Assembly (NCBI GenBank): GCA_023439125.1
Contig: JAEXOU010000020.1
Coordinates: 1 to 56,622, forward strand
Source of the DNA: Bacillota bacterium
GTDB lineage: Bacteria; Bacillota; Clostridia; Lachnospirales; Lachnospiraceae
Reading direction: 5' to 3'
DNA length: 56,622 nt
How positions within the stretch are numbered: position 1 is the stretch's first letter; each line of letters begins with the position of its first letter. Below, one piece after another: positions 8,810 to 17,204 of this stretch. The notes beneath the pieces are model-generated. The model had not been told where the DNA came from and did not search any database. It saw only the letters and a program-made list of their open reading frames with translations. Both the position numbers and the translations under genes were made by a program.

Positions 8810-10541
8810 GAGCAGTCACCCCCTTCTTTTGAAACTGTGAGTCATAAATCTCACGATATACCTCACATGAAGTTAGTAGAGAATCATGCGTTCCCATTCC
8901 TACAATCTTACCATCGTCCATTACGATAATCTGATCCGTGTATTGAATCGAAGAGGCACGCTGAGATACGATAAATACGGTCGGATGATAATCTAAGCTT
9001 CGGATTGCACTCCGAAGTTTTGCATCCGTTGCATAATCAAGTGCAGACGAGCTATCATCTAAAATCAAAATTTCTGGGCGTTTCACTAAGGCTCGAGCAA
9101 TTGTCATACGTTGCTTTTGACCACCAGATAAGTTTTTACCAGCTTGTGTGATCTCTCCAGCCAAACCTCCCTTTGCCTCAACAACTTCTTCTGCCTGTGC
9201 GATTTTGATTGCCTCCATCATCTCTTCTTTCGTAGCATCTTGTTTTCCCCAACGCAGATTGCTTTCCACACTTCCTGTAAACATAACTGCTTTCTGCAAA
9301 ACAATTCCGATTCTTTTACATAAATCATTCGCAGGATAATCTTTTACATTGATTCCATGAAGAAGTACCTCTCCCTTCGTCACATCATAAAATCTCGGAA
9401 TCAGATGAACGAGAGAACTCTTGCCAGAACCAGTACCACCAATAATACCGACGGTTTGTCCTCGTTTTACCGTAAAACTAATATCCTCTAATGTCTCATC
9501 CCCGGCATTCTTATAAGTCAAACTGACATTTTTAAACGTAACAATATCTTCTCTTTGGTCTTGATACTCCTTTGGTAACGAAGTTTTATAATCCATGCTT
9601 GAAGTAATATCAAACACATCTGAGATTCGCTTCCCACAAGCAAGTGTTTTATTAAGTAATATAATCATATTCGCTAATTTAATAAGTTCGACTAAAATCT
9701 GAGACATATAGCTATATAGTGCTACGACCTGACCTTGTGTAAGGATTCCGGCATCAACCTGCAGGGCACCTACCCAGATCAATCGTACAATCGCCAAATT
9801 AATAATGACATAAGTCAATGGATTTAATAATGCTGAAATCCTACCTGCTCTTTTTTGCGCAGTCGTCAATGTCTCGTTACAATCGATAAACTCATTGATT
9901 TCTGCCTGCTCTTTTCCAAATGCACGAATGACACGAACACCAGTTAGATTCTCTCTTGTCTTTCCAAGAACTTTATCTAGCAACTGCTGAACTTTCTTTA
10001 GCATCGGGATGTTGAGTGCCATAATTGTGAATACCACAATCGACAAGCATACAATTGCAATTAGAAAAATCAACGAGGATCTTACATCAATCGTAAATGC
10101 CATAATCATTGCACCAAACACAACAAATGGAGAGCGCAAAAACAAACGAAGAAACATATTAACCCCATTTTGTGTTTGATTCACATCCCCAGTCATACGA
10201 GTAATCATCGTAGAAGTACCTAAAGTATCGATCTCAGTAAATGATAACCCTAGAATATGCTCAAATAACGAATGCCTTAATTTTGTAGCAAATCCCACTG
10301 CTGCCTTCGCACTAAAATACTGTGCAGTAATAGCAACAACTAATCCGACTGCGCCTAATCCCACTAAGATTGCGCACATTTGCAATATGTATGTTTTATC
10401 ACTATTGGCAATTCCAGTATCAATAATAGCTGCTATAATGAGAGGAACCGTTAATTCGAAGGATGCTTCTAGCATCTTAAATAGGGGTGCAAGTACACAT
10501 TCCTTCTTATACCCATTCAAATAGACTAGTAATCGTTTCAT
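8802..10541 (-). CDS. ABC exporter half-transporter, subunit with degenerate Walker B and switch His
   Basis: First gene of the exporter pair: 579 residues, transmembrane domain about 1-300, ATPase domain about 330-575. Walker A is GGTGSGKSS (about 367) and the signature LSGGQKQR is canonical. Walker B reads LILDDSSSALD, with Asp in place of the catalytic Glu, and the switch position reads IVSQRASS, with Gln in place of His. In heterodimeric exporters one ATP site is non-hydrolytic and is built from the Walker motifs of one subunit and the signature of the other. The changes here fall exactly on that pattern with the partner's LSQGQ. The leader contains ten tandem repeats, and an XRE regulator is divergently encoded. 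Confidence 0.9.
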   Translation of the reverse strand: MKRLLVYLNGYKKECVLAPLFKMLEASFELTVPLIIAAIIDTGIANSDKTYILQMCAILVGLGAVGLVVAITAQYFSAKAAVGFATKLRHSLFEHILGLSFTEIDTLGTSTMITRMTGDVNQTQNGVNMFLRLFLRSPFVVFGAMIMAFTIDVRSSLIFLIAIVCLSIVVFTIMALNIPMLKKVQQLLDKVLGKTRENLTGVRVIRAFGKEQAEINEFIDCNETLTTAQKRAGRISALLNPLTYVIINLAIVRLIWVGALQVDAGILTQGQVVALYSYMSQILVELIKLANMIILLNKTLACGKRISDVFDITSSMDYKTSLPKEYQDQREDIVTFKNVSLTYKNAGDETLEDISFTVKRGQTVGIIGGTGSGKSSLVHLIPRFYDVTKGEVLLHGINVKDYPANDLCKRIGIVLQKAVMFTGSVESNLRWGKQDATKEEMMEAIKIAQAEEVVEAKGGLAGEITQAGKNLSGGQKQRMTIARALVKRPEILILDDSSSALDYATDAKLRSAIRSLDYHPTVFIVSQRASSIQYTDQIIVMDDGKIVGMGTHDSLLTSCEVYREIYDSQFQKKGVTAHA

Positions 10542-10543
10542 GG

Positions 10544-10729
10544 TAATCTCCTTTTTTCTATTGTAAATTCTATTTTCTAGAGTAACTTCTTTTTTCTATT
10601 GCAAATTCTTTTTTCTATAGTAACTTCTTTTTTCTATAGTAACATCTTTTTCTATAGTAACTTCTTTTTTATTGTAACTTCTTTTTTATTGTAACTTCCT
10701 TTTTCTATTGTAACTTCCTTTTTCTTATC
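10544..10729. repeat. Ten tandem 17-20 bp repeats in the exporter leader
   Basis: Read on the plus strand the unit is GTAACTTCTTTTTTCTATA, repeated about ten times with small changes, starting immediately upstream of the exporter ATG. On the coding (minus) strand each unit reads like TAGAAAAAAGAAGTTAC, and the unit nearest the gene contains the actual ribosome binding site (AAAAAAGGAG). The array looks like amplification of the ribosome-binding segment. Confidence 0.85.
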
Positions 10730-10810
10730 TTATCATAAAGTTAAGTATATGAGTATTATGAATTTTGTATTGCTCTATATTAATTTCATATGAGGTTAGA
10801 AAGTTGTATG

Positions 10811-10872
10811 TAATTAACATATATGATTTTCAACTTTAACCTATAATTAACTTTTTTAACCAGATAATTAAC
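10811..10872. promoter_or_regulatory. Candidate operator: three TAATTAAC direct repeats
   Basis: The octamer TAATTAAC occurs at 10811-10818, 10844-10851 and 10865-10872 in the divergent spacer between the ABC exporter and the XRE regulator. The spacings are 33 and 21 bp (start to start). AT-rich DNA makes chance partly possible, but location and repetition suit a regulator binding region. Confidence 0.35.
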
Positions 10873-10959
10873 AACTACTCAATGGTATTCTTGTTTCTGT
10901 TCTGTTAAGATAGTAATCAATGAAGGATCCTCATAATCGAATTCATAAGGAGATTTATT

Positions 10960-12015
10960 ATGCCATTACAGACAATCATCAAAGAAAAGCGAAAAGAACT
11001 TGGTTTAACACAGGAACAGATAGCCGACTACCTTGGTGTATCTACTCCTGCTGTTAACAAGTGGGAAAACGGGATTACCTATCCTGATATTACACTGCTA
11101 TCTCCATTAGCGCGTTTACTAAAGACAGACTTAAATACTCTTCTATGCTTTAAAGAAGAATTAACGAAGCAAGAAATTCAGCTGATTTCCAGTAATATTT
11201 ATCTTAAAATCCAACAAGAAAGTTATGAATGTGGCTTTCGTTTGGCAAAAGAAAAAATTGATGAATATCCAAGTAGTGTTGAATTAATTCATAATCTTGC
11301 ATTAATTCTAGATGGTGCTTTGATGCTCTTTCCAATGGAAGAAAAGGAAAAGAAGAAATATGAAAATGAGATTAATTCCTTATATGAGCGAATCAGCCAA
11401 TGTGACAATGAAGAGCTTCGCAATAGTGTGAACTTTATGCTCGCCTCAAAGTACATTCAGAAAGAGGAGTTTGATAAAGCTCAGAAACTCATTGATTATT
11501 TACCAGAGCGAAGCGCTATGGATAAAAAACAATTAACTGCAAATCTTTTTGAAAAGCAAGGTAAGTTCGAAGAGGCGGAGGAAATCCATGAACGTCTACT
11601 GCTGTCCAAAGTAATAGAAATATGGAACCATTTACTTACACTAATCTCATTGGAATTAAAATTAGGTCAATTTCAAAATGCAACAAAGCTTGCAACTACT
11701 TGCAGTTCATTGGCTGGTCTATTTGAGTTCTCTGACTATTATAATCAAATCCCGCAGTTACAGATTGCAACTTATAACAAAGATATCGATTCTTGTATTA
11801 TGATTTTAGAAGCTTTATTTGTTTCGATGCAAACCTCTTGGGACTTTACACAGTCCTCCTTTTATCGACACATTCAGTTGCAAGCTAGTAATACAAATAA
11901 CATGGCTCTGATTATGCCTGCAGTAATCAATGAACTCGAAACCAATCCTGACTATGAATTTCTTCGTACGGACGAAAGATATCAGAGATTAATGGAAAAA
12001 TATCAAGTAAAATAA
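10960..12015 (+). CDS. XRE-family transcriptional regulator with TPR-like C-terminal region
   Basis: 351 residues. The N-terminal HTH_3 domain (residues 5-60: RKELGLTQEQIADYLGVSTPAVNKWENG) binds DNA. The remainder is a helical repeat region with alternating charged helices resembling TPR/RPN repeats, as in Firmicute regulators that sense a small ligand or peptide. An AAGGAG site precedes the ATG. It is transcribed divergently from the ABC exporter pair, so it is the obvious candidate to control that exporter (inference). Its helix-turn-helix coding sequence also appears as a short relic at about 13175-13206. A strong bidirectional terminator separates it from the convergent DUF5071 gene. Confidence 0.85.
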   Translation: MPLQTIIKEKRKELGLTQEQIADYLGVSTPAVNKWENGITYPDITLLSPLARLLKTDLNTLLCFKEELTKQEIQLISSNIYLKIQQESYECGFRLAKEKIDEYPSSVELIHNLALILDGALMLFPMEEKEKKKYENEINSLYERISQCDNEELRNSVNFMLASKYIQKEEFDKAQKLIDYLPERSAMDKKQLTANLFEKQGKFEEAEEIHERLLLSKVIEIWNHLLTLISLELKLGQFQNATKLATTCSSLAGLFEFSDYYNQIPQLQIATYNKDIDSCIMILEALFVSMQTSWDFTQSSFYRHIQLQASNTNNMALIMPAVINELETNPDYEFLRTDERYQRLMEKYQVK

Positions 12016-12068
12016 GCCGATAGCAAGATGCCTTGCTAGTTATTGGCTTGCAATCTTTTCCTTGCCAT

Positions 12069-12115
12069 AAAGTTAAAAGGTTCTGTTGCACTATGCGACA
12101 GAACCTTTTAACTTT
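12069..12115. terminator. Bidirectional intrinsic terminator
   Basis: A long stem (AAAGTTAAAAGGTTCTGT with ACAGAACCTTTTAACTTT) with A- and T-runs on both sides, between convergent genes. The loop region resembles the outer arms of the palindrome at 28205-28440 (TTCTGTTGCA..). Confidence 0.85.
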
Positions 12116-12128
12116 ATACACATAATGA

Positions 12129-12521
12129 TTATGAATAGTAATAAGCCAAGCACTCTTTAGCTGTTTCTGAAATCATTTCAATATCTTCATTTACTTTTTC
12201 AAGTAAACTAATTCGTTTCAATTCATTTTTCAGCAATAGTTTGTTGGTAATTGTTAAATCAGGTATCACCAAATCAATAATCCAATACTGCCACATTATA
12301 TCGTTGCCCTTTAAAACATCAAGGATATGTGTTATAGCAATATTTTGATGTAAAATAACTAATGGCAAAATATCTTTTGCAATCGGCCAATTATAATCCT
12401 GTAACCATTCTAATAAGTCCTTAATAATTGGTTGAATTTCTTTATCAGTTAAAAGGCTAAGTTTTTCTACTGTTGAGCTGTCAAATTTATCTTTTGGAAT
12501 TAATGATTTTAAATAGTCCAT
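12129..12521 (-). CDS. DUF5071 domain protein
   Basis: A 130-residue soluble protein. The sequence LIPKDKFDSSTVEKL..TDKEIQPIIKDLLEWLQDYNWPIAKDI follows the DUF5071 pattern, a small helical HEAT-like domain of unknown role found mainly in Firmicutes and Bacteroidetes. A GGGGG ribosome binding site precedes the ATG. It shares its strand with the VOC gene upstream, 65 bp apart, so the two may form a small transcription unit. Nothing suggests a specific function. Confidence 0.75.
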   Translation of the reverse strand: MDYLKSLIPKDKFDSSTVEKLSLLTDKEIQPIIKDLLEWLQDYNWPIAKDILPLVILHQNIAITHILDVLKGNDIMWQYWIIDLVIPDLTITNKLLLKNELKRISLLEKVNEDIEMISETAKECLAYYYS

Positions 12522-12586
12522 CCAGACCCCCGAATATTATTTAATTTTTCAACTTGTAAATGTAAATAGTTATATTTATATTCATC

Positions 12587-12973
12587 TTATATTGTAATCT
12601 CTACTCGATTGCCATCTGGATCGGCAACTACACTCTCAAAATATCCATCTCCTGTATCTCTTGGTGCACTGTATAATTCAAATCCATCCTTTACAATTTG
12701 ATTTGTAATTCGCAAAACTTCCTCTTTGCTGCCAACGGAAAACGCAATGTGACTCCAACCATTGACTTTGTCGATCACAGGTCGAAATTCTAATTCCGTA
12801 TGTGTCATTAATTCCAATCGACCTCCAGAAGAATATGTAATAAAATAACTTGAGAATCCCTTTGCATTGGTATACTTCTGATTGCTTACTCCATGAAAGT
12901 ACTTTGTGTAAAACTCTTTTGATTTCTCAAGATCTACTGCGTAAAGTGCAACATGTGTAATGTTAATATTCAT
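12587..12973 (-). CDS. VOC superfamily (glyoxalase/bleomycin-resistance-like) protein
   Basis: A 128-residue protein made of two beta-alpha-beta-beta-beta halves. The usual metal-ligand positions are visible: H7 in ITHVALYAVD, Glu in GRLELMTH, His in GWSHIAFSVG and the final Glu in DPDGNRVEI. The family includes lactoylglutathione lyases, dioxygenases and drug-binding proteins, and the exact reaction cannot be told from sequence alone. Ile/Leu-rich halves and the ending PDGNRVEI fit glyoxalase I-like members. AAGGAG precedes the ATG. Confidence 0.85.
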   Translation of the reverse strand: MNINITHVALYAVDLEKSKEFYTKYFHGVSNQKYTNAKGFSSYFITYSSGGRLELMTHTELEFRPVIDKVNGWSHIAFSVGSKEEVLRITNQIVKDGFELYSAPRDTGDGYFESVVADPDGNRVEITI

Positions 12974-13174
12974 TGTTCTCTCCTTACTATCATATTCCCC
13001 TCAATTTTCTTAAAAAAGCGCTTTGCATAAAAGATACTCTCGCCAAATTCTCTTGAGGGAATAAAAAAATGTACTACGGTTTATATTAAATTAGCACTTG
13101 TATTATGCATACATTATATAACATTAGTACTAAAATCACCAGTATATGATGTTTGTAATTAAATATGTAATCTT

Positions 13175-13206
13175 CAACACAGGAACAGATAGTCGACTAT
13201 CTAAAT
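13175..13206 (+). other. Short relic of an XRE helix-turn-helix coding sequence
   Basis: About 25 bases (AACACAGGAACAGATAGTCG and the following bases) nearly match 11007-11035 inside the XRE gene, where they encode TQEQIADYL. No open frame surrounds it. It lies in an otherwise featureless spacer (12974-13237). Confidence 0.5.
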
Positions 13207-13237
13207 TCAATTATTTTGTATGTAAAATGTAAAAAGC

Positions 13238-13266
13238 TTGACAACTGATTTCCATAATGCTATACT
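13238..13266 (+). promoter_or_regulatory. Consensus promoter of the T-box/alaS-like unit
   Basis: TTGACA (13238-13243), 17-base spacer, TATACT (13261-13266). The predicted start is near 13273, just before the T-box leader. Confidence 0.85.
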
Positions 13267-13289
13267 TCCAACTAATTCAAAACAAAAAA

Positions 13290-13555
13290 GGCTTTGACGA
13301 GGAATAGTAGGTATTAGTGATTTCACAGAGAGAAGATGGTTGGTGCGAATCTTCATTGAACTAATATTGAAGCAGCCTCTGAGCTGTGGACCGAACAGAG
13401 AATCTAAGTAGGCTTCAACGGAGTTCCCCCGTTAACATAGGAAGCAATATCGGAGAAATCCCGTATTGGCAGAGTGCAGAGAAATCTGAAATTAGGTGGT
13501 AACACGGACATGAAAGTTCGCCCTAAGTTGATATTATATCAGCTTAGGGCTTTTT
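13290..13555 (+). promoter_or_regulatory. T-box leader (alanine-responsive riboswitch)
   Basis: The leader shows the hallmarks of a tRNA-sensing T-box. The stem I distal motifs CAGAGAGAAGATGG and TTGGTGCGA lie at 13325-13350. The 3' side of stem I carries alanine codons GCA/GCC (GAAGCAGCCTCTGAGC) in the specifier position. A T-box sequence AGGTGGTAACACGG lies at 13494-13507. A terminator follows (GCCCTAAG with CTTAGGGC, 13520-13550, then TTTTT). Uncharged tRNA-Ala should stabilise the antiterminator and allow transcription of the downstream synthetase gene. The specifier triplet is inferred, because GCA and GCC are adjacent. Confidence 0.88.
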
Positions 13556-13588
13556 GTTTTGGAGAAATGTCAGAAAGGAGAATGAAAT

Positions 13589-15370
13589 ATGACAGCAAAT
13601 GAATTAAGAACAATGTACGTAAACTTTTTTAAAGAAAGGGGGCATAAGGAAATCGCGTCAGCGTCACTTCTCCCGGAGAATGACCCGACCGTGTTATTTA
13701 CCACTGCAGGAATGCATCCATTGGTGCCATATTTACTGGGCGAGAAGCATCCAAGTGGAAAGAGGCTTACAGATATTCAAAAGTGTGTGAGAACAGAAGA
13801 TATTGATGAAGTAGGAGATGACACGCATTGTACGTTCTTTGAGATGTTGGGAAATTGGTCTTTAGGAGATTATTTCAGACGGGAATCTATTTCCATGAGC
13901 TTTGAGTTCCTCACTAATTATCTTCTTATCCCTGTAGAGCGATTGGCTGTAACTGTGTTTAAAGGAGATGAATTGGTACCAGCTGATGTGGAAGCTGAAG
14001 AAATATGGAAGGCTTTAGGACTTACAAGTGATCAGATTTTTAGGTATGGAAGAGGGGATAATTGGTGGGGGCCGGCTGGACAGACAGGTCCATGCGGACC
14101 GGATACAGAAATCTTTTATGATATGGGAAAGCCTAAATGTGGTCCTAAGTGCGGACCATCATGCCATTGTGGAAAATATATTGAAATATGGAATAATGTT
14201 TTCATGCAGTTTAACAAAGAGGCAGATGGTAGTTTTACAGAGTTACAACAAAAAAATGTGGATACAGGAATGGGCTTGGAGCGTGTTCTTACTATTTTTA
14301 ACGGTAAATCAAATGTGTATGAAACGGAGTTGTTTATACCGATTATGCAAAGCCTCGAAGAGATTCTTGAAAAGGAAGGAAAAGTTCTTTCGGAGCGAGA
14401 CAAGAGAATTATTTGCGAACATACCAGAACTATCACATTTATTCTCGGTGATCCAATGAAGATTAGTCCATCTAATACAGAACAGGGATATATCTTAAGA
14501 AGATTGATCCGTAGAATAATTCGCTTGTTTAAGAAGGCTGACATTAATACAAATTATTTGTGTGAACTGTCAGCGGTGATTATTCAGCAATATAAAACGA
14601 CCTATCCGGAGTTGGATGAAAACAATGAGTTTATCTTAGAGCAACTGCAAAAGGAGTATATATTGTTTTCAAAGACCTTAGATGATGGCTTGAAAAAGGC
14701 AAACAGATATCTTGATAATATCGAGCACGGTGAAGTTCTTAGTGGTGAGCTTGCATTTAAATTATATGATACCTATGGCTTCCCGATTGAATTCACATCA
14801 GAGCTTGCCTCAGAAAGAGGATATCAGGTAGATATGGATGGATTTCATAAGAAATTTGAGGAACATCAAAACAAATCCAGACAAGGGGCAGCTGGAAAGT
14901 TTGCAGGAGGTCTGGCTGACAATAATGAACAGACAGCCAGACTTCACACAGCAACACATTTATTGAACGGGGCACTAAGAAGGGTTCTTGGTGATGAGGT
15001 GTCCCAAAGAGGTAGTAATATCACTTCGGAGCGTTTACGATTCGATTTCTCTTTTGGGAGAAAGGTGACAAATGAGGAACTTGTGCAGATAGAAGCAATT
15101 GTAAATGAAGCTATTGGGCAGAGTATAGATGTAATTTTTGAAGAAATGACACCGGAGAAAGCATATGAAGAAGGAGCTATTGGCGTATTTTCAGATAAGT
15201 ATAGAGAGATAGTAAAGGTATACACGATTCCCGGATATTCCAAAGAAATATGTGGCGGTCCTCATGCTAATAATACAGGAGAACTTGTATCTTTTAAAAT
15301 CTTAAAAGAGGAAGCTTCTTCTGCCGGAGTTAGAAGAATTAAGGCTACGACAGAACCTTTTTACGATTAG
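13589..15370 (+). CDS. Short alanyl-tRNA synthetase-like protein lacking the C-Ala domain
   Basis: 593 residues, against about 870-880 for housekeeping AlaRS. It has the class II catalytic core (motif 2 region FFEMLGNWSLGDYF, motif 3 TGMGLERVLTIF) and the tRNA-binding helices. It also has a complete editing/SAD domain with zinc ligands H453, H457 (HTATH), C555 and H559 (CGGPH). The protein stops just after GVRRIKATTE, where normal AlaRS continues into the linker and C-Ala dimerisation domain. An insert (KCGPKCGPSCHCGKY) adds a Cys-rich element beside GPAGQTGPCGPDTE. The strong ribosome binding site AAGGAG and the intact frame argue against a decayed gene. T-box control shows it responds to uncharged tRNA-Ala. 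It may be a second, perhaps inhibitor-resistant, AlaRS, but a truncated main enzyme is not excluded since the rest of the genome is unseen. Confidence 0.85.
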   Translation: MTANELRTMYVNFFKERGHKEIASASLLPENDPTVLFTTAGMHPLVPYLLGEKHPSGKRLTDIQKCVRTEDIDEVGDDTHCTFFEMLGNWSLGDYFRRESISMSFEFLTNYLLIPVERLAVTVFKGDELVPADVEAEEIWKALGLTSDQIFRYGRGDNWWGPAGQTGPCGPDTEIFYDMGKPKCGPKCGPSCHCGKYIEIWNNVFMQFNKEADGSFTELQQKNVDTGMGLERVLTIFNGKSNVYETELFIPIMQSLEEILEKEGKVLSERDKRIICEHTRTITFILGDPMKISPSNTEQGYILRRLIRRIIRLFKKADINTNYLCELSAVIIQQYKTTYPELDENNEFILEQLQKEYILFSKTLDDGLKKANRYLDNIEHGEVLSGELAFKLYDTYGFPIEFTSELASERGYQVDMDGFHKKFEEHQNKSRQGAAGKFAGGLADNNEQTARLHTATHLLNGALRRVLGDEVSQRGSNITSERLRFDFSFGRKVTNEELVQIEAIVNEAIGQSIDVIFEEMTPEKAYEEGAIGVFSDKYREIVKVYTIPGYSKEICGGPHANNTGELVSFKILKEEASSAGVRRIKATTEPFYD

Positions 15371-15371
15371 A

Positions 15372-15575
15372 CCCATCAAATCATATGGCATGACATACAT
15401 AATTCAGAAGCATACTGTATGAAGTCGTCGGTACTTAGGGCCTGTGTTTTAGGCCCTTACGTACCGCTACGACTTCATTCAAGCGAAAGCGTGTTGCGAA
15501 TGAATTATGTTTGTCATCCCATACTCATATCATCTCTGTGTGCAAAATGACGTCAGACTTCTTTCTTAAGTACTT
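15372..15575. repeat. Palindromic intergenic repeat, copy 2
   Basis: Matches copy 1 (6205-6500) closely across the central hairpin (GTCGGTACTTAGGGCCTG..AGGCCCTTACGTACCG), the ATTCAAGCGAAAGC stretch and the right arm (ATGTTTGTCATCCCAT..TGCAAAATGACG), ending in AAGTACTTTTGACACTT. The left arm is shorter (ATATGGCATGACATACATAA). It starts two bases after the AlaRS-like stop codon and ends about 20 bases before the convergent MATE gene's stop. Confidence 0.8.
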
Positions 15576-15595
15576 TTGACACTTGAGAGCATTGA

Positions 15596-16954
15596 TTAGT
15601 TGACTGCTTTTTCAATACGATTCAAGGTTCTTCTCATCAAAGTAATGGAGAAGATTGCGGCAACTGTCTCTGCAATTGGAAATGCGATCCACACACCGTT
15701 AGCGCCCATAAAGCGAGATAGAACATAAGCCAATGGAAGCAATAGCACAAATTGACGAGTTAATGAAACAACTAACGAATTTAGACCATAGCCAAGCGCT
15801 TCAAATGCGCCTGAATAAATGACACCAAACGTGGAAATAAGGAAACCACAACAGAATATTCTAAGGGCTGGAATACCGATTTCTAACATTGCTGCATCTG
15901 CATCAAATAATCTTAAAATCGGTCCCGGAATGAATAATAAGAGAATTGTTCCTATCGCCATAATCACAGCTGTAAATAATAAACTTACTCGCAGTGTTTT
16001 GCGTAAACGTCCCATTTCTCCTGCTCCATAATTATATCCAACAATTGGACGCATTCCTTGAATGATTCCTCCCGCTGGCATATAAATAAACGTTTGTAAC
16101 TTATAGTAAATACCAAGCACTGCAACATGAACTTGAGAATAGGAAACTAATAAACCGTTTAGTATACTTACTAAGAGGGAAGGTAGAGCTAACATAATAC
16201 TTGATGGAACCCCAACATTATATAGCTGTCGTATGATTTTCTTATCCATGGTAATACCTTTAAGATTGATACGAATCGGCAATTTTTTATGTTGATATTG
16301 ATAAATAATAAGATAGAGAATAAAACCGCTAATTTGCCCAATCACAGTAGCAATTGCAGCACCATTTACTCCCATTGCTGGAACTCCAAAATAACCAAAG
16401 ATAAAAATCGGGTCTAAGATAATATTAATAATTGCACTGATTGCAAGAACAGCCATCGTAATTGTCATCTCGCCAAGTGCTTGAAATATCTTTTCATAGC
16501 AAACCTGCATGATGAAACCGAAGGAAAAGCATAACACAATTTTACCATACCCAGTACCCATCTCAATTACATCAGGATTATCTGTAAACATACTTAAGAA
16601 TGGTTTTGTGACAAAAAGACCAATGATAACAAAGATTGCAGAATGCACCATACTTAAAATAACACCAAGTGATGCCGCATGACTTGCCCTCTTCGTATCC
16701 TGACTTCCTAAACTAATCGAGATACAAGAACTAACACCAACACCAAAACCAACTGCAACTGCTAATACTAAGTTTTGCAATGGATATACAAGTGATACTG
16801 CAGTTAATGCATCATTACCGAGTTTTGCAACAAAGATACTATCAACAATGTTATAAAGTGCTTGAATTAACATGGATAACATCATTGGTATTGCCATCGA
16901 AACCAAAAGAGAGAAAATAGGTTTGTTTTTCATTTGTTCTTGTTTTGAATTCAT
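15596..16954 (-). CDS. MATE family multidrug efflux transporter
   Basis: About 452 residues with twelve hydrophobic helices in two related halves (FSLLVSMAIPMMLSMLIQAL near the N-terminus, YNVGVPSSIMLALPSLLVS starting the second half). This is typical of Na+ or H+ coupled MatE exporters of cationic drugs. I place the start at the ATG at 16954 with GGGAG eight bases upstream. The longer open frame to 17065 runs into repeat sequence and would add an unrelated 37-residue tail. It is convergent with the AlaRS-like gene and bracketed by direct copies of the palindromic repeat. Substrate unknown. Confidence 0.9.
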   Translation of the reverse strand: MNSKQEQMKNKPIFSLLVSMAIPMMLSMLIQALYNIVDSIFVAKLGNDALTAVSLVYPLQNLVLAVAVGFGVGVSSCISISLGSQDTKRASHAASLGVILSMVHSAIFVIIGLFVTKPFLSMFTDNPDVIEMGTGYGKIVLCFSFGFIMQVCYEKIFQALGEMTITMAVLAISAIINIILDPIFIFGYFGVPAMGVNGAAIATVIGQISGFILYLIIYQYQHKKLPIRINLKGITMDKKIIRQLYNVGVPSSIMLALPSLLVSILNGLLVSYSQVHVAVLGIYYKLQTFIYMPAGGIIQGMRPIVGYNYGAGEMGRLRKTLRVSLLFTAVIMAIGTILLLFIPGPILRLFDADAAMLEIGIPALRIFCCGFLISTFGVIYSGAFEALGYGLNSLVVSLTRQFVLLLPLAYVLSRFMGANGVWIAFPIAETVAAIFSITLMRRTLNRIEKAVN

Positions 16955-17044
16955 AAAATAACTCCCGTCTAAACCATATTGCTGTTTATAAGAACCCTTT
17001 TGATAGTATGGCAGAATCAAGTCTTTCGCATACAAAAACTCGAG

Positions 17045-17140
17045 CCCGCTACGAACTTCATTCAAGCGAGAGCGTGTTGCGAATGAATTATGTTTGTCAT
17101 CCCATATTCACGACATCTCTCTGTGCAAAATGACGTCCGT
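17045..17140. repeat. Palindromic intergenic repeat, copy 3 (right-arm fragment)
   Basis: Contains CTACGAACTTCATTCAAGCG followed by the right arm with ATGTTTGTCATCCCATA and TGTGCAAAATGACGTCCG, the same orientation as copies 1 and 2. The left arm and central hairpin are missing. Confidence 0.75.
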
Positions 17141-17152
17141 ATCCTATCACAT

Positions 17153-17204
17153 AAAAAAGCTATACATCCGCCTGTTTGTATCAGAAACAAGAAAATATAT
17201 AGCT
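17153..17204 (-). terminator. Intrinsic terminator on the minus strand
   Basis: On the minus strand AGCTATA..TATAGCT closes a stem with an inner CTTGTTT/ACAAACAGG pairing and is followed by TTTTTT. It could end the Nudix/two-component transcript (Nudix stop 17400) or act as an attenuator ahead of the MATE gene. The stretch 17205-17399 shows nothing else. Confidence 0.55.

Noticed and set aside
10544..10729. CRISPR-like array
   Set aside because: Units are 17-20 bp in direct contact with no spacers, and they are low-complexity derivatives of a ribosome binding segment. No cas genes.
14028..14459. Overlapping 143-codon frame inside the AlaRS-like gene
   Set aside because: Shadow frame of a well-supported gene; no homology pattern or start site.
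17041..17065. Upstream start of the MATE protein
   Set aside because: The added 37 residues derive partly from repeat copy 3 and no ribosome site exists there. The ATG at 16954 has one.
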